A stretch of DNA of 64,000 bases from NCBI RefSeq assembly GCF_024699985.1, contig NZ_JAJONA010000001.1, positions 992,001 through 1,056,000 of the forward strand. Reading direction: 5' to 3'. This DNA is from Phenylobacterium sp. J367. GTDB lineage: Bacteria; Pseudomonadota; Alphaproteobacteria; Caulobacterales; Caulobacteraceae. The notes beneath the pieces are model-generated. The model saw only the letters and a program-made list of their open reading frames with translations, did not search any database and was not told where the DNA came from. Of the stretch, positions 1 to 10,809 are shown piece after piece. The number at the start of each line of letters is the position of its first letter. Position 1 is the stretch's first letter. Both the position numbers and the translations under genes were made by a program.

Positions 1-1266
1 AGCCTGATCGCCTGCAAGACCATCATCGGCAAGGGCTCGCCGACCTTTGCCGGCACCCACGACGTGCACGGCAAGGCGCTGGGCAAGGATGAGGTGGTCA
101 AGACCCGCACCAATCTCGGCTGGCCGCACGAGCCCTTCGTGGTGCCGGACGAGGTGTACCGCCCCTGGCGCGCCGCCGGCCGCCGCGGCCGCAAGGACCT
201 GAAGGCCTGGGAGGCCCGCCTCGCCGCCAGCGGCGTACGGGCCGAGTTCGAGCGCGCCGTCGCCGGCAAGCTGCCCGCCCACGCCTTCGAGGGCCTGGAC
301 GCCTACCTGGCCGAGGTCGCCGCCTCCAAGCCGGCGTCGGCCACCCGCCAGCACTCCGGCACGGTGCTGGAGAAGATCTTCGGCGACATCCCCGAGCTGG
401 TCGGCGGCTCGGCCGACCTGACGGGCTCCAACAACACCTTCGTCAAGAACACCCCGATCTTCGACACCCCCGACTACGCCGGCCGCTATGTGAACTACGG
501 CGTGCGCGAGTTCGGCATGGCCGCGGCGATGAACGGCCTGGCCCTGCACGGCGGGGTGATCCCCTACGGCGGGACCTTCCTGGTGTTCACCGACTACGCC
601 CGCCCGGCGATCCGCCTGGCCGCCCTGATGGGCGTGCGCGTGATCCACGTGGGCACCCACGATTCCATCGGGCTGGGCGAGGACGGCCCAACCCACCAGC
701 CGGTGGAGCACCTGGCCGCGCTGCGCGCGATCCCGAACCTCAACGTCTTCCGCCCGGCCGACCTGATCGAGACCGCCGAGTGCTGGAAGCTCGCCATGGA
801 CGCCGAGCGGACGCCCTCGGTCATGGCCCTGTCGCGCCAGAAGACCGCCGCCGTCCGCGGCCAGGCCGGCGAGAACATGTCGGCCAGGGGCGCCTACCAG
901 CTCGCCGCCGCCGAGCATCCGGCGCAGGTGACGATCTTCGCCTCCGGCACCGAGGTCCCGGTCGCCCTGAAGGCCCGCGAGATCCTGGAAGCCCAGGGCG
1001 TGGGGACCCGCGTGGTCTCCGTGCCGAGCTTCGAGCTCTTCGAGGCCCAGCCGCGCGACTACCAGGAGGCCCTGATCGGCGAGACGCCGGTGAAGGTCGC
1101 GGTGGAAGCCGGCGTGCGCATGGGCTGGGACCGCTTCATCGGCGCGGACGGCGCCTTCGTCGGCATGCACGGCTTCGGCGCCAGCGGCCCCTACGAGAAG
1201 CTCTACAGCCACTTCGGCATCACGCCGGAAGGCGTGGCGGAAGCCGCCAAGGCGAAGCTGGACTAG
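1..1266 (+). CDS. tkt: Transketolase, C-terminal part (5' end outside window)
   Basis: The reading frame is open from the first base, so the gene starts upstream of the window; 421 residues are visible. It contains the end of the thiamine-diphosphate domain ([17 protein letters not shown]), the pyrimidine-binding domain with [19 protein letters not shown], and the C-terminal domain. Transketolase moves two-carbon units between sugar phosphates in the non-oxidative pentose phosphate pathway and feeds the glycolytic genes downstream (gap, pgk, fba). The gene ends 11 bases before purT. No frameshift is visible. The family assignment is secure. Confidence 0.95.
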   Translation, partial: SLIACKTIIGKGSPTFAGTHDVHGKALGKDEVVKTRTNLGWPHEPFVVPDEVYRPWRAAGRRGRKDLKAWEARLAASGVRAEFERAVAGKLPAHAFEGLDAYLAEVAASKPASATRQHSGTVLEKIFGDIPELVGGSADLTGSNNTFVKNTPIFDTPDYAGRYVNYGVREFGMAAAMNGLALHGGVIPYGGTFLVFTDYARPAIRLAALMGVRVIHVGTHDSIGLGEDGPTHQPVEHLAALRAIPNLNVFRPADLIETAECWKLAMDAERTPSVMALSRQKTAAVRGQAGENMSARGAYQLAAAEHPAQVTIFASGTEVPVALKAREILEAQGVGTRVVSVPSFELFEAQPRDYQEALIGETPVKVAVEAGVRMGWDRFIGADGAFVGMHGFGASGPYEKLYSHFGITPEGVAEAAKAKLD

Positions 1267-1277
1267 GCCCAGGCGTC

Positions 1278-2495
1278 ATGACCACCCCCAAGGCCCCCGC
1301 CCGCCTCGGCACCCCGATGTCGGACACCGCCGTGCGCGTGATGCTCCTGGGCTCCGGCGAGCTCGGCAAGGAGGTGGCGATCGAGCTTCAGCGGCTGGGC
1401 TGCGAGGTGATCGCCGTCGACCGCTATGCGAATGCGCCGGCCCAGCAGGTGGCGACCCGGGCGCACGTGATCGCCATGACCGACGCGGCGGCGCTGCGCG
1501 CCCTCGTCGAGCAGGAGCGGCCGCACCTGATCGTGCCGGAGATCGAGGCGATCGCCACCGACGAGCTGGTACGGATCGAGGCCGAGGGCCTGGCCACCGT
1601 CATCCCGACGGCGCGCGCCGCCCAGCTCACCATGAACCGCGAGGGCATCCGCCGGCTGGCGGCCGAGGAGCTCGGCCTGCACACCAGCTCCTACGCCTTC
1701 GCCTCCACCGAGGACGAGCTGGCGAAGGCGGCGGCCGAGGTCACCGGATTCCCCTGCTTCGTGAAGCCGGTGATGAGCAGCTCCGGCAAGGGCCAGTCCT
1801 ACGTGGAGCACCCGGACCAGATCGCCGACGCCTGGCGCTATGCCCTGGAAGGCGGCCGGGTCGAGCAGCCGCGAGTGATCGTCGAGGGCCGGATCGACTT
1901 CGACTTCGAGATCACCCAGCTCACCGTCCGCAACCTGGTGCGCGGCGAGGTTGTCACCAGCTTCTGCGACCCCATCGGCCACCGTCAGGTGAAGGGTGAC
2001 TACGTCGAGAGCTGGCAGCCGCAGGGCATGAGCCCGCCGGCGCTGAAGAAGGCCCGCGAGATCAGCCGCGCCGTCACCGAGGCGCTGGGCGGGCTCGGCA
2101 TCTTCGGCGTCGAGCTGTTCGTGAAGGGCAATGACGTGTGGTTCTCGGAGGTCAGCCCCCGGCCGCACGACACGGGCCTGGTCACCCTCGTCAGCCAGCA
2201 GATGAGCGAGTTCAAGCTGCACGCCCGGGCCATCCTCGGCCTGCCGGTGGACGCGCGGCTGAAGGAGCCGGGCGCCAGCGCGGTGATCTACGGCGGGATG
2301 GACGCCAAGGGCATCGCCTTCGAAGGCGTCGCCGAGGCGCTGTCGGTCCCCGGCGCGGACCTGCGGCTGTTCGGCAAGCCCGAGAGCTACGAGCGCCGGC
2401 GCATGGGCGTGGCCGTGGCCGTCGGCCCGAACGTCGACGCCGCCCGCGAACGGGCAAAGGACGCCGCCGCCAAGGTGAAGCCCGTCCGGGGCTGA
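1278..2495 (+). CDS. purT: Formate-dependent phosphoribosylglycinamide formyltransferase (PurT)
   Basis: 405 residues. PurT uses ATP and formate to formylate GAR in purine synthesis, in place of the folate-dependent PurN. Visible features are an N-terminal nucleotide-fold segment ([20 protein letters not shown]), the ATP-grasp glycine loop [12 protein letters not shown] near residue 175, and the metal/ATP-binding end of the grasp fold [16 protein letters not shown]. The ATG at 1278 lies 11 bases after the tkt stop. A second in-frame ATG at 1317 ([10 protein letters not shown]) is an alternative start that would give a length nearer the usual 392. PurK is a relative, but the length and the PHDTG segment favour PurT. 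Confidence 0.92.
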   Translation: MTTPKAPARLGTPMSDTAVRVMLLGSGELGKEVAIELQRLGCEVIAVDRYANAPAQQVATRAHVIAMTDAAALRALVEQERPHLIVPEIEAIATDELVRIEAEGLATVIPTARAAQLTMNREGIRRLAAEELGLHTSSYAFASTEDELAKAAAEVTGFPCFVKPVMSSSGKGQSYVEHPDQIADAWRYALEGGRVEQPRVIVEGRIDFDFEITQLTVRNLVRGEVVTSFCDPIGHRQVKGDYVESWQPQGMSPPALKKAREISRAVTEALGGLGIFGVELFVKGNDVWFSEVSPRPHDTGLVTLVSQQMSEFKLHARAILGLPVDARLKEPGASAVIYGGMDAKGIAFEGVAEALSVPGADLRLFGKPESYERRRMGVAVAVGPNVDAARERAKDAAAKVKPVRG

Positions 2496-2573
2496 TCCTT
2501 AGCCGGACAACCTGTACGCGGCCCTCAGGCTGAGGCACCATCGCTGGGTGCGCTTCAGCTGTTGGGGGACGTG

Positions 2574-4607
2574 ATGAAGAAGCTTTTCCTGGTCGCCGCC
2601 TGCGCCGCCCTGGCGCTCACCGCGACGTCGGCCACGGCGCAGATCACGGCGCCGCTGATCGAGCGGACCAAGCTGTTCGGCAATCCGCAGAAGGCCGCCG
2701 GACGGCTCAGCCCGGACGGCAAGTGGCTCTCCTGGACCGCGCCCCGGGACGGGGTGATGAACGTCTGGGTGGCCCCGGTGTCCGACCCTTCCAAGGCGAA
2801 GCCGATGACGGCGGAGAAGAAGCGGCCGGTCGCCGGCTACTTCTGGGCCCCGGACTCGGGCTCGATCCTGTTCGTCACCGACACCGGCGGCGACGAGAAC
2901 TACAAGGTCTATGGCGTCGACGTGGCGACCGGCGTGCAGACGGCGCTGACGCCCTTCGACAAGACCCGCGCCATGATCATCGGCGTCAGCCGCGAGGTGA
3001 AGGACCGCATCCTCGTCGGCCTGAACAACCGCGACCCGCGCTGGCACGACGTCCACAGCCTGGACCTGAAGACCGGCAAGCTGACGCTCGTCTTCCAGAA
3101 CCCCGGCTTCGGCGGCTTCATCCCCGACGAGCAGCTCAAGGTGCGCCTGGCGCTCAAGCCGCGCGCCGACGGCGGCCAGGAGGTTTATGCCATCGATGGC
3201 CAGACCGTGTCGGCGACGCCGGTCTCGGTGATCGAGCCGGCCGACGCCATGACCACCGCGCCGGCCGGCTTCACCCGCGACGGCAAGACCCTCTACTGGA
3301 TCGACAGCCGCGGCCGGAACACCGCCGCCCTGCTCGCCCAGGACCTCGCCACCGGCAAGACCACGGTGCTGGGCGAGGACGCCCGCGCCGACGTGGGCGG
3401 CGGGCTGGCCGATCCGAAGACCGGCAAGGTCCAGGCCTATGGGGTCAACTATCTGAAGAACGATTGGCGGCTGATCGACCCGGCGATCAAGCCGGACCTG
3501 GATTTCCTCAAGAGCCGGCTCAAGGGCCAGTTCCAGGTCACCTCGCGCACCGACGACGACAGCCTCTGGACGGTCGGCGAGGACCGGGTCACCGAGCCCA
3601 CGGCCATGTGGCTTTACGACCGCAAGGCCAAGGCGCTGACCAAGCTCTACACCACCCGGCCCGAGCTGGAGGGCGCGCCGCTGCAGCCCATGCACCCGGT
3701 GGAGATCAAGACCCGCGACGGCTTCACCGCCGTCTCCTACCTGACCCTGCCGCCGGGTTCGGACGCCAACGGCGACGGAAAGCCGGAGAGGCCCGTCCCG
3801 ATGGTGCTGGTGGTCCACGGCGGGCCCTGGGGCCGCGACGCCTATGGCTACAACGGCCTGCACCAGTGGCTGGCCAACCGCGGCTACGCGGTGCTGTCGA
3901 CCAACTTCCGGGCGTCCACCGGCTTCGGCAAGGCGTGGATCAACGCCGGCGACAAGGAGTGGGGCGGCAAGATGCACGACGACCTGCTGGACGCCGTCGG
4001 CTGGGCGGTGAAGGCGGGCGTCACGACCAAGGACAAGGTGGCCATCCTCGGCGGGTCCTATGGTGGCTACGCCACGCTCGTGGGCCTCGCCTTCACGCCG
4101 GACGAGTTCGCCTGCGGCGTGGACATCGTCGGCCCCTCGAACCTCGCCACCCTGCTGAAGACCATCCCGCCCTATTGGGAGGCCGGCAAGGCGCAGTTCC
4201 ACCGGGCGATCGGCAACCCGACGACGGCCGAGGGCCAGGCGCTGCTGAAGGAACGCTCGCCGCTCTACAAGGCCGACCAGATCCGGAGGCCCCTGCTGAT
4301 CGGCCAGGGCGCCAACGATCCCCGGGTGAACAAGGCCGAGAGCGACCAGATCGTGGACGCCCTGAAGGCCAAGGGGATCCCGGTGACCTATGTCCTGTTC
4401 CCGGACGAGGGCCACGGCTTCGCGCGGCCTGAGAACAGCCTCGCCTTCTGGGCCACCAGCGAACACTTCCTGGAGCGCTGCCTGGGCGGCCGGGCCGAGC
4501 CGTTCGGCGACGCGCTGAAGGGCTCCTCTTTGCAGGTGGTCTATGGGGCGGAATTCTCGCCGGGGCTGAAGGCCGCGGTGGACGGCCAGGGGTCAGCCAG
4601 CCGATAG
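2574..4607 (+). CDS. Exported S9-family serine peptidase (prolyl oligopeptidase / acylaminoacyl peptidase type)
   Basis: 677 residues with a clear signal peptide (MKKLFLVAACAALALTATS, cleavage near ATAQ). An N-terminal beta-propeller of about 400 residues carries repeated strand motifs (SPDGKWLSW, WAPDSGSILFV). The C-terminal alpha/beta hydrolase has the catalytic triad Ser495 in GGSYGG, Asp582 in GANDPRV and His614 in DEGHGF. It probably trims peptides in the periplasm. ATG 2574 was chosen because a GGGGGA ribosome site lies just upstream at 2564-2569 and it starts the signal peptide exactly; GTG 2571 and TTG 2562 are in frame but less likely. The gene interrupts an otherwise glycolytic neighbourhood. 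The substrate is not predictable. Confidence 0.9.
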   Translation: MKKLFLVAACAALALTATSATAQITAPLIERTKLFGNPQKAAGRLSPDGKWLSWTAPRDGVMNVWVAPVSDPSKAKPMTAEKKRPVAGYFWAPDSGSILFVTDTGGDENYKVYGVDVATGVQTALTPFDKTRAMIIGVSREVKDRILVGLNNRDPRWHDVHSLDLKTGKLTLVFQNPGFGGFIPDEQLKVRLALKPRADGGQEVYAIDGQTVSATPVSVIEPADAMTTAPAGFTRDGKTLYWIDSRGRNTAALLAQDLATGKTTVLGEDARADVGGGLADPKTGKVQAYGVNYLKNDWRLIDPAIKPDLDFLKSRLKGQFQVTSRTDDDSLWTVGEDRVTEPTAMWLYDRKAKALTKLYTTRPELEGAPLQPMHPVEIKTRDGFTAVSYLTLPPGSDANGDGKPERPVPMVLVVHGGPWGRDAYGYNGLHQWLANRGYAVLSTNFRASTGFGKAWINAGDKEWGGKMHDDLLDAVGWAVKAGVTTKDKVAILGGSYGGYATLVGLAFTPDEFACGVDIVGPSNLATLLKTIPPYWEAGKAQFHRAIGNPTTAEGQALLKERSPLYKADQIRRPLLIGQGANDPRVNKAESDQIVDALKAKGIPVTYVLFPDEGHGFARPENSLAFWATSEHFLERCLGGRAEPFGDALKGSSLQVVYGAEFSPGLKAAVDGQGSASR

Positions 4608-4803
4608 CGCTGTCAATGTAATCGCCGGGTCAGGGCACTTCCTGGCGGTTCATGGATTGAGGCCCAGACAGACGGGTCGGCCGACGGTCGGCCCGTCACA
4701 ATCCATTGCCACAGTTGAGCTTTGCAGGGGTTGACTTGCGCTCCCCCGCCTTCGAAGAACGCGCCGCAAAGCCAAATCTGTCCGCTGTCTAGGAGGTCTC
4801 CGC

Positions 4804-5814
4804 ATGCCCGTTCGCGTCGCCATCAACGGTTTCGGTCGCATCGGCCGCCTGGTCCTGCGTTCGATCATCGAGCATGCGCGCACGGACATCGAGGTCGTGG
4901 CCATCAACGACCTGGGCCCGGTGGAGACCAACGCTCACCTGCTGCGCTACGACAGCGTGCACGGCCGCTTCCCGCAGCCGGTGACCGTCGACGGCGACTC
5001 GATCGACGTCGGCCGCGGCAAGATCAAGGTCACGGCGATCCGCAATCCGGCCGAGCTGCCGCACAAGGACCTGGGCGTCGATATCGCGCTCGAGTGCACC
5101 GGCCTCTTCACCGCCAAGGACAAGGCCGCCGCCCACCTGGAAGCCGGCGCCAAGCGGGTGATCATCTCGGCCCCCGGCGACGGCGTCGACAAGACCATCG
5201 TCTACGGCGTGAACCACGACACGCTGACCAAGGATGATCTGATCATCTCCAACGCCTCGTGCACCACGAACTGCCTGGCCCCGGTGGCCAAGGTGCTGCA
5301 GGAGCTCTGCGGCATCGAGCGTGGGTATATGACCACGATCCACTCCTACACGGGTGACCAGCCAACGTTGGACACCATGCACAAGGACCTCTACCGCGCC
5401 CGCGCCGCGGCCATGTCGATGATCCCGACCTCCACCGGCGCCGCCAAGGCCCTGGGCCTGGTGATCCCGGCGCTGGCCGGCAAGCTGGACGGCTCCTCGA
5501 TCCGCGTGCCGACCCCCAACGTCTCGGTCGTCGACCTGAAGTTCGTGCCGGGCCGCACGGTGACGGTCGCCGAGATCAACGAAGCCCTGAAGGCCGCCGC
5601 GGCCTCCGGCCCGCTGCGCAACATCCTCGGCGTCACCGAGGAGCCGCTAGTCTCCGCGGACTTTAACCACATCGCCTACTCGTCGTGCGCGGCCCTGCCG
5701 CAGACCCAGGTCATCGAGGGCCAGCTCGGCCGCGTGCTCACCTGGTACGACAACGAGTGGGGCTTCTCGACCCGCATGAGCGACACCGCCGTCGCCATGG
5801 GCAAGCTGATCTGA
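4804..5814 (+). CDS. gap: Type I glyceraldehyde-3-phosphate dehydrogenase
   Basis: 336 residues, the normal length. The enzyme oxidises glyceraldehyde 3-phosphate with NAD and phosphate. The Rossmann start [16 protein letters not shown], the catalytic Cys153 in [12 protein letters not shown], and [13 protein letters not shown] are all present and uninterrupted. A strong AGGAGG ribosome site at 4791-4796 is 7 bases from the ATG. The 196-base upstream gap (4608-4803) has a TTGACT at 4731 that could be a -35 element, but I see no convincing -10 box. The following gap to pgk contains a palindromic dispersed repeat. Confidence 0.97.
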   Translation: MPVRVAINGFGRIGRLVLRSIIEHARTDIEVVAINDLGPVETNAHLLRYDSVHGRFPQPVTVDGDSIDVGRGKIKVTAIRNPAELPHKDLGVDIALECTGLFTAKDKAAAHLEAGAKRVIISAPGDGVDKTIVYGVNHDTLTKDDLIISNASCTTNCLAPVAKVLQELCGIERGYMTTIHSYTGDQPTLDTMHKDLYRARAAAMSMIPTSTGAAKALGLVIPALAGKLDGSSIRVPTPNVSVVDLKFVPGRTVTVAEINEALKAAAASGPLRNILGVTEEPLVSADFNHIAYSSCAALPQTQVIEGQLGRVLTWYDNEWGFSTRMSDTAVAMGKLI

Positions 5815-5842
5815 GACGGCCCGCCGATGCGCCTCCCCCTGC

Positions 5843-5942
5843 CGTCATCCCGGCCGGAGCGCAGCGGAGAGCCGGGACCCAGGAGCCGCCGCAGGGCGCT
5901 CGCCCTGGGTCCCGGATCGGCCTTCGGCCGTCCGGGATGACG
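5843..5942. repeat. Dispersed palindromic intergenic repeat between gap and pgk
   Basis: About 100 bases with nested inverted repeats. The outer arms CGTCATCCCGG (5843-5853) and CCGGGATGACG (5932-5942) are perfect complements, and inner arms CCGGGACCCAGG (5872-5883) and CCTGGGTCCCGG (5904-5915) pair as well. Related sequence appears near 19151, 32271 and 61776. It is consistent with the mobile palindromic repeats scattered between genes in Caulobacterales; in the gap-pgk transcript it would form a large hairpin. Confidence 0.75.
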
Positions 5943-5959
5943 CAGTTGGAATTGTCCCG

Positions 5960-7166
5960 GTGAGCCAGACCTTCAAGACCCTCGACGACGCCGAACTCCA
6001 GGGAAAGCGCGCCCTGGTCCGTGTGGACTTCAACGTGCCGATGGCCGACGGGCAGGTGTCGGACGACACTCGCCTGCGCGCCGCCCTGCCGACCATCGAG
6101 AAGCTGCGCAAGGGCGGGGCGAAGGTCATCCTGCTCGCCCACTTCGACCGGCCGAAGGGCAAGCGCGTGCCGGCGATGAGCCTGAAGCCGGTGGTCGAGC
6201 CGCTCTCGAAGCTGCTCAGCGCGCCGGTGGCCTTCGCCGACGACTGCATCGGCGAGGACGCGGCCAGGGCTGTCGCCGCCATGAAGGACGGCGATGTCCT
6301 GCTGCTGGAGAACGTCCGCTACCACGCGGGCGAGGAGGCCAACGACCCGGAGTTCGCGACGGCGCTCGCGGCCAACGGCGACCTCTTCGTCAACGACGCC
6401 TTCTCCGCCGCGCACCGGGCGCACGCCTCCACCGAGGGCCTGGCCCGCCTGCTGCCGGCCTATGCGGGCGAGCAGATGCGGCGCGAGCTGGAGGCGCTGG
6501 ACGCTGCGCTCGGCAACCCGAAGCGGCCCGTGATGGGCATCGTCGGCGGGGCCAAGGTGTCGACGAAGCTCGACCTGCTGAACAACCTGGTCGGCAAGCT
6601 GGACTTCCTGGCCATCGGCGGCGGCATGGCCAACACCTTCCAGTACGCTCAAGGCTACGATGTCGGCGGCTCGCTCTGCGAGAAGGACATGGCCGACACC
6701 GCGCGCGAGATCCTGAAGAAGGCCGAGGCCGCGGGCTGCCGGATCATCCTCCCGGTCGACGTGGTGGTGGCCGAGGACCTGAAGCCGGGCGTCGCCACCG
6801 ACACCCTGTCGCTGTCCAAGGACACGCCGCTCGGCGACACGCGCAAGATCTTCGACGCAGGCCCGCAGACGGTCGCCGAGATCCTCGACGCCATGCGCCA
6901 GTCCAAGACCCTGATCTGGAACGGCCCGCTTGGCGTGTTCGAGGTGCAACCCTTTGACAAGGCGACCGTTCAAGCGGCGCAGGAAGCCGCTCGCCTGGTG
7001 ACGTCAGGTCAGCTTGTGGCGGTGGCCGGCGGGGGGTGATACGGTAGCAGCCCTCAACGCGGCCGGCGTGGCGGACGATTTCACCTTCGTCTCCACCGCC
7101 GGTGGCGCGTTCTTGGAATGGATGGAAGGCAAGGAGCTGCCCGGGGTGGCGGCCCTGTCCCGATAA
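5960..7166 (+). CDS. pgk: Phosphoglycerate kinase (one-base frameshift near the C-terminus)
   Basis: 401 residues when repaired. The enzyme transfers the acyl phosphate of 1,3-bisphosphoglycerate to ADP. It begins at GTG 5960 ([17 protein letters not shown]) with family motifs [17 protein letters not shown] and VGGAKVSTK. As written, the frame stops at 7039 after VAVAGGG. Removing one G from the G6 run at 7031-7036 restores [18 protein letters not shown], the nucleotide-binding end, and the normal stop at 7164-7166. A sequencing or assembly error is likelier than a broken essential gene. fba follows after 19 bases. Confidence 0.9.
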
Positions 7167-7185
7167 GAGACAAAGGCATTTTTCG

Positions 7186-8271
7186 ATGGCCCGGATTACC
7201 CTTCGACAGCTTCTCGACCACGCGGCCGAGCACGGCTATGGCGTCCCCGCCTTCAACATCAACAACATGGAACAGGCGCTGGCGATCATGGAGGCCGCGG
7301 AGGCCACCAATTCGCCGGTGATCATGCAGGCCTCGCGCGGCGCGCGGTCCTACGCCAACGACATCGTGCTGAAGCACCTGATCGACGCCATGGCGGAGAT
7401 GTATCCGCACATTCCGATCTGCATGCACCAGGACCACGGCAACAACGAAGCCACCTGCGCCACGGCGATCCAGTACGGCTTCACCTCGGTGATGATGGAC
7501 GGCTCGCTGAAGGCCGACGGCAAGACGCCGGCCGACTACGACTACAACGTCAAGGTCACCCGCAACGTGGTGGACATGGCCCACTGGGTCGGCGCCTCGG
7601 TGGAGGGCGAGCTGGGCGTGCTGGGGTCTCTGGAGACCGGCATGGGCGAGAAGGAGGACGGCCACGGCTTCGAGGGCAAGCTCGGCCACGACCAGCTCCT
7701 GACCGATCCCGACCAGGCCGTCGAGTTCGTGAAGGCCACGGAGGTCGACGCGCTCGCCATCGCCATGGGCACCAGCCATGGCGCCTACAAGTTTACGCGC
7801 AAGCCGGACGGCGACGTCCTGGCCATGAACGTGATCGAGGAGATCCATCGCCGGCTGCCGAACACCCACCTCGTCATGCACGGCTCGTCTTCGGTGCCGC
7901 AGGACCTGCAGGACCTGATCAACAAGTACGGCGGCGAGATGCCCCAGACCTGGGGCGTGCCGGTAGAGGAGATCCAGCGCGGCATCAAGCACGGCGTGCG
8001 CAAGATCAACATCGACACCGACAACCGCATGGCCATCACCGCCGCCATCCGGCAGGTGTTCGCCGAGAAGCCTGCGGAGTTCGACCCGCGCAGCTACCTG
8101 AAGCCCGCCAAGGAGGCGATGCGGAAGGTGTGCATCCAGCGCTTCGAGGAGTTCGGCACGGCGGGCCACGCCGACAAGATCAAGCCGATCCCGCTCTCGG
8201 CCATGGCCAAGCGCTATGCCGCCGGCGAGCTGGCGCCTCAGGTCGGCATCACCCGCGTCGCCGCCGAATAG
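7186..8271 (+). CDS. fba: Class II fructose-1,6-bisphosphate aldolase
   Basis: 361 residues, intact. It is a zinc-dependent aldolase that cleaves fructose 1,6-bisphosphate into the triose phosphates. The substrate/zinc region [15 protein letters not shown], the middle zinc ligand region [26 protein letters not shown] and HGSSSVP all match the long class IIB form (Calvin-cycle type). ATG 7186 gives [19 protein letters not shown], a typical start, and lies 19 bases after pgk, so the two are probably cotranscribed. Confidence 0.96.
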   Translation: MARITLRQLLDHAAEHGYGVPAFNINNMEQALAIMEAAEATNSPVIMQASRGARSYANDIVLKHLIDAMAEMYPHIPICMHQDHGNNEATCATAIQYGFTSVMMDGSLKADGKTPADYDYNVKVTRNVVDMAHWVGASVEGELGVLGSLETGMGEKEDGHGFEGKLGHDQLLTDPDQAVEFVKATEVDALAIAMGTSHGAYKFTRKPDGDVLAMNVIEEIHRRLPNTHLVMHGSSSVPQDLQDLINKYGGEMPQTWGVPVEEIQRGIKHGVRKINIDTDNRMAITAAIRQVFAEKPAEFDPRSYLKPAKEAMRKVCIQRFEEFGTAGHADKIKPIPLSAMAKRYAAGELAPQVGITRVAAE

Positions 8272-8322
8272 GCCAGGGCGACCCAAGCGGAACAAGGGCG
8301 CCGGCCCGCCGATTGACGGGCC

Positions 8323-8544
8323 ATGGGTAAGCATGTCCTCGTCCTTGGCCTGGTGTTCGTCGCCTTCGCCGCTTTCGCGGTCGCCGCCGGCTGGGCCTCA
8401 TTTGCGCTCGCCGACAGACTGGGCGGCCAGAGCCTGGGCTTCCTGGCCGCCGGCGTCGTGCTGCTGGCCGGCCTCGTCTGCGGCCTGATCTGGCTGGCGG
8501 CGGCCGCGGCCGCCGATCCCAGGAGACGCAAGCGCGAGGGCTAG
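8323..8544 (+). CDS. Small two-pass membrane protein, unknown function
   Basis: 73 residues. Two hydrophobic stretches (about residues 4-29 and 38-61) are followed by a basic tail DPRRRKREG, giving a helical hairpin with a cytoplasmic positive end. The stop overlaps by four bases the stop of the convergent MFS gene. No family is recognised and the ribosome site is weak, so it could be spurious; the membrane pattern and the basic end argue that it is real. Confidence 0.5.
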   Translation: MGKHVLVLGLVFVAFAAFAVAAGWASFALADRLGGQSLGFLAAGVVLLAGLVCGLIWLAAAAAADPRRRKREG

Positions 8545-10205
8545 GCCTCGATCGGATTGCCCTTCATCTCGCGGACAAACAGCAGGCCGACCACCAGGGT
8601 CACGGCCGCCACGACGATCGGGTACCAGAGGCCGTAGTAGATGTTGCCCGTGGCCGCGACCATGGCGAACGCCGTGGTCGGCAGGAAGCCGCCGAACCAG
8701 CCGTTGCCGATGTGGTAGGGCAGGCTCATCGAGGTGTAGCGGATCCGGGCCGGGAACATCTCCACCAGCGCCGCGGCGATCGGGCCGTAGACCATGGTCA
8801 CATAGAGGACCAGCAACCAAAGGATAGCCACCACCATGGGCTTGTTGACCTTGGCGGGCTCGGCCTTGGCCGGATAGCCGTGGCTGGCGAGCAAGGCGCC
8901 TAGCGCCTTCGTCCAGGCCGCCTTCGCCGCGTCGAACTCGGCCTTGGGGAGCGCCCGGCCGTCGAAGCTCTCGATCAGCGCCTCGCCCACGCGCACCTGG
9001 GCGATGCTGCCGGCCGGCGCGGCCTGGTTCCCGTAGGAAACCCCCGCATTGGCCAACGCTGACTTGGCGACGTCGCACGACGAGGTGAACGCCGTCTTGC
9101 CCACGGGATCGAACTGCAGCGAGCAGTCGGCTGGGTCGGCCACCACCGTCACCGGCGCGCTGGCCGTGGCGGCGGCGAGCTGGGGATTGGCGGCGGCGGT
9201 CAGCGCCTTGAAGAGAGGGAAGTAGGTGAGCACCGCCAGCAGGCAGCCCAGCAGGATGATCGGCTTTCGTCCGATCTTGTCCGACAGCCAGCCGAAGACG
9301 ATGAAGAACGGCGTCGCCAGCAATAGCGAGATCGCCACCAGGGTGTTGGTGGTGGGTCCGTCGACCTTCAGCGTCTTCTCCAGGAAGAACAGCGCGTAGA
9401 ACTGGCCGGTGTACCAGACCACCGCCTGGCCGGCGGTCAGCCCCACCAGCGCCAGCAGGACGAGCTTCAGGTTCGGCCACTGGCCGAAGCTCTCGGCGAG
9501 CGGCTTGGCGGCAGTCTTCCCCTCCTTGACCATCTGCTGGAACACCGGACTCTCGCCGAGCTTCAGGCGGATCCACAGCGAGACCAGCAGCAGCACCGAC
9601 GAGGCCAGGAAGGGGATGCGCCAGCCCCAGTCCCCGAAAGCCTCCTCGCCCTGAACGGTGCGCACCGCCAGGATGACGATCAGGCTGAGGAACAGGCCGA
9701 GCGTCGCCGTCGTCTGGATCCAGCTCGTGTAGAGCCCTCGCTTGCCCGGCGGCGCGTGCTCGGCGACGTAGGTGGCCGCCCCGCCGTACTCGCCGCCGAG
9801 CGCCAGGCCCTGGATCAGCCGCATGACCACCAGCAGGATCGGGGCCGCCACCCCGATCTGGGCATAGCCGGGCAGCAAGCCGACCACGAAGGTCGACAGC
9901 CCCATCAGGATCATGGTGACGAGGAAGGTGTTCTTGCGCCCCCAGAGGTCGCCCAGGCGGCCGAACACCAGGGCTCCGAACGGCCGGACCGCGAAGCCGG
10001 CCGCGAACGCCGCGAGCGCGAAGATGTAGCCGGTGGTCTCGTTGACGCCCGAGAAGAAGTGCTGGGTGATGAAGCCGGCGAGCGAGCCGTAGAGGTAGAA
10101 GTCATACCACTCGAAGACCGTGCCGGCCGAGGCGCCGGCGATCACCATCCGGTGGTTGCCCTGGCGCACGTCGACCTGATCCGCCGCCCCGTCCGACGCC
10201 GCCAT
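8541..10205 (-). CDS. MFS transporter, metabolite:H+ symporter (MHS) type with a large loop insertion
   Basis: 554 residues, intact. The N-terminal motif GTVFEWYDFYLYG, FGRLGDLWGRKNTF in loop 2-3, and GWLSDKIGRKPII in loop 8-9 place it with MHS-family symporters of organic acids, betaines or sugars. An inserted segment of about 110 residues (roughly 345-455), with two cysteines (ADCSLQ, TSSCDVA), separates two membrane segments of the C-terminal half and should lie outside the membrane. A GGAGG ribosome site precedes the ATG. The substrate is unknown. Confidence 0.85.
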   Translation of the reverse strand: MAASDGAADQVDVRQGNHRMVIAGASAGTVFEWYDFYLYGSLAGFITQHFFSGVNETTGYIFALAAFAAGFAVRPFGALVFGRLGDLWGRKNTFLVTMILMGLSTFVVGLLPGYAQIGVAAPILLVVMRLIQGLALGGEYGGAATYVAEHAPPGKRGLYTSWIQTTATLGLFLSLIVILAVRTVQGEEAFGDWGWRIPFLASSVLLLVSLWIRLKLGESPVFQQMVKEGKTAAKPLAESFGQWPNLKLVLLALVGLTAGQAVVWYTGQFYALFFLEKTLKVDGPTTNTLVAISLLLATPFFIVFGWLSDKIGRKPIILLGCLLAVLTYFPLFKALTAAANPQLAAATASAPVTVVADPADCSLQFDPVGKTAFTSSCDVAKSALANAGVSYGNQAAPAGSIAQVRVGEALIESFDGRALPKAEFDAAKAAWTKALGALLASHGYPAKAEPAKVNKPMVVAILWLLVLYVTMVYGPIAAALVEMFPARIRYTSMSLPYHIGNGWFGGFLPTTAFAMVAATGNIYYGLWYPIVVAAVTLVVGLLFVREMKGNPIEA

Positions 10206-10282
10206 CCCCAGCCTCCCGACCCTTCGTTCTTGGGATCGAGCCTAGGCTGGCGGCGAGAGGTCTGACAAGCGACCGCGAAGGG

Positions 10283-10748
10283 TCAGTGCAGGGTGTTGCT
10301 GATCGCCCGGGCAAGCTGGGCGCGCCGCGCGCGCCAGGCGTAGGCGCCGGCGGCCGACCGAGGCGACGGTGCTGGCCACCTCGCCGCCGAGCCGCTTGGG
10401 CCCGAAGGCCATCCAGACCGTATTGAGCGCCTGGGCCACGCCCCACAGCGCGAGCGCCTGGGTGCGGGCCGGGCCGCGCGGCAGGGCCCAGATCCTGAGG
10501 CCCGACATGGTGAGGCCCAGGAACAGGGGCGGCCACAGGACGGCGAAGAGCCGCTTCGGCGGCGGCTTGGGCGGCGCGGGCGCGTTGGGGTCTTCGTAGT
10601 CGGAATAGGTCTCGGGGAGTTCCGCGCGGGGCTCGAAAGCCTTGGCGAGCAGGGCGGAGACCGCGACCACGCCGCCGGCCACGGCCAGCCCCGTCAGCAC
10701 GTCGTGCGTGATCGGCCGTTGAGCCGTCGCACTGGCGTCACGATGCAT
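10283..10748 (-). CDS. TspO/MBR-like membrane protein (frameshift)
   Basis: About 154 residues when repaired. An N-terminal hydrophobic segment and a proline-rich linker are followed by a TspO-like core: FAVLWPPLFLGLTMSGLRIW, ALALWGVAQALNTVWMAFGP and KRLGGEVAS. In the written frame the end becomes arginine-rich. Removing one base at about 10352 gives GAYAWRARRAQLARAISNTLH and a stop at 10283, much more natural for this family. ATG 10748 follows GGGAGG. TspO proteins bind porphyrins or sterols in the membrane. Assignment rests on pattern only. Confidence 0.55.
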
Positions 10749-10809
10749 ACGCGGGCCTCCCTGACTTCCCACAGATCGAAACCGCAGGCCGCCCGGTTGG
10801 TTCCTGAGG

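Noticed and set aside
1263..2222. Long open frame on the minus strand within purT
   Set aside because: It lies wholly over the conserved purT sequence; its translation is low-complexity and matches no family. Long antisense frames are expected at this GC content.
2499..4466. Long minus-strand frame opposite the S9 peptidase
   Set aside because: The plus strand carries signal peptide, propeller and catalytic triad in one frame; the antisense product is Arg/Gly/Val-rich shadow.
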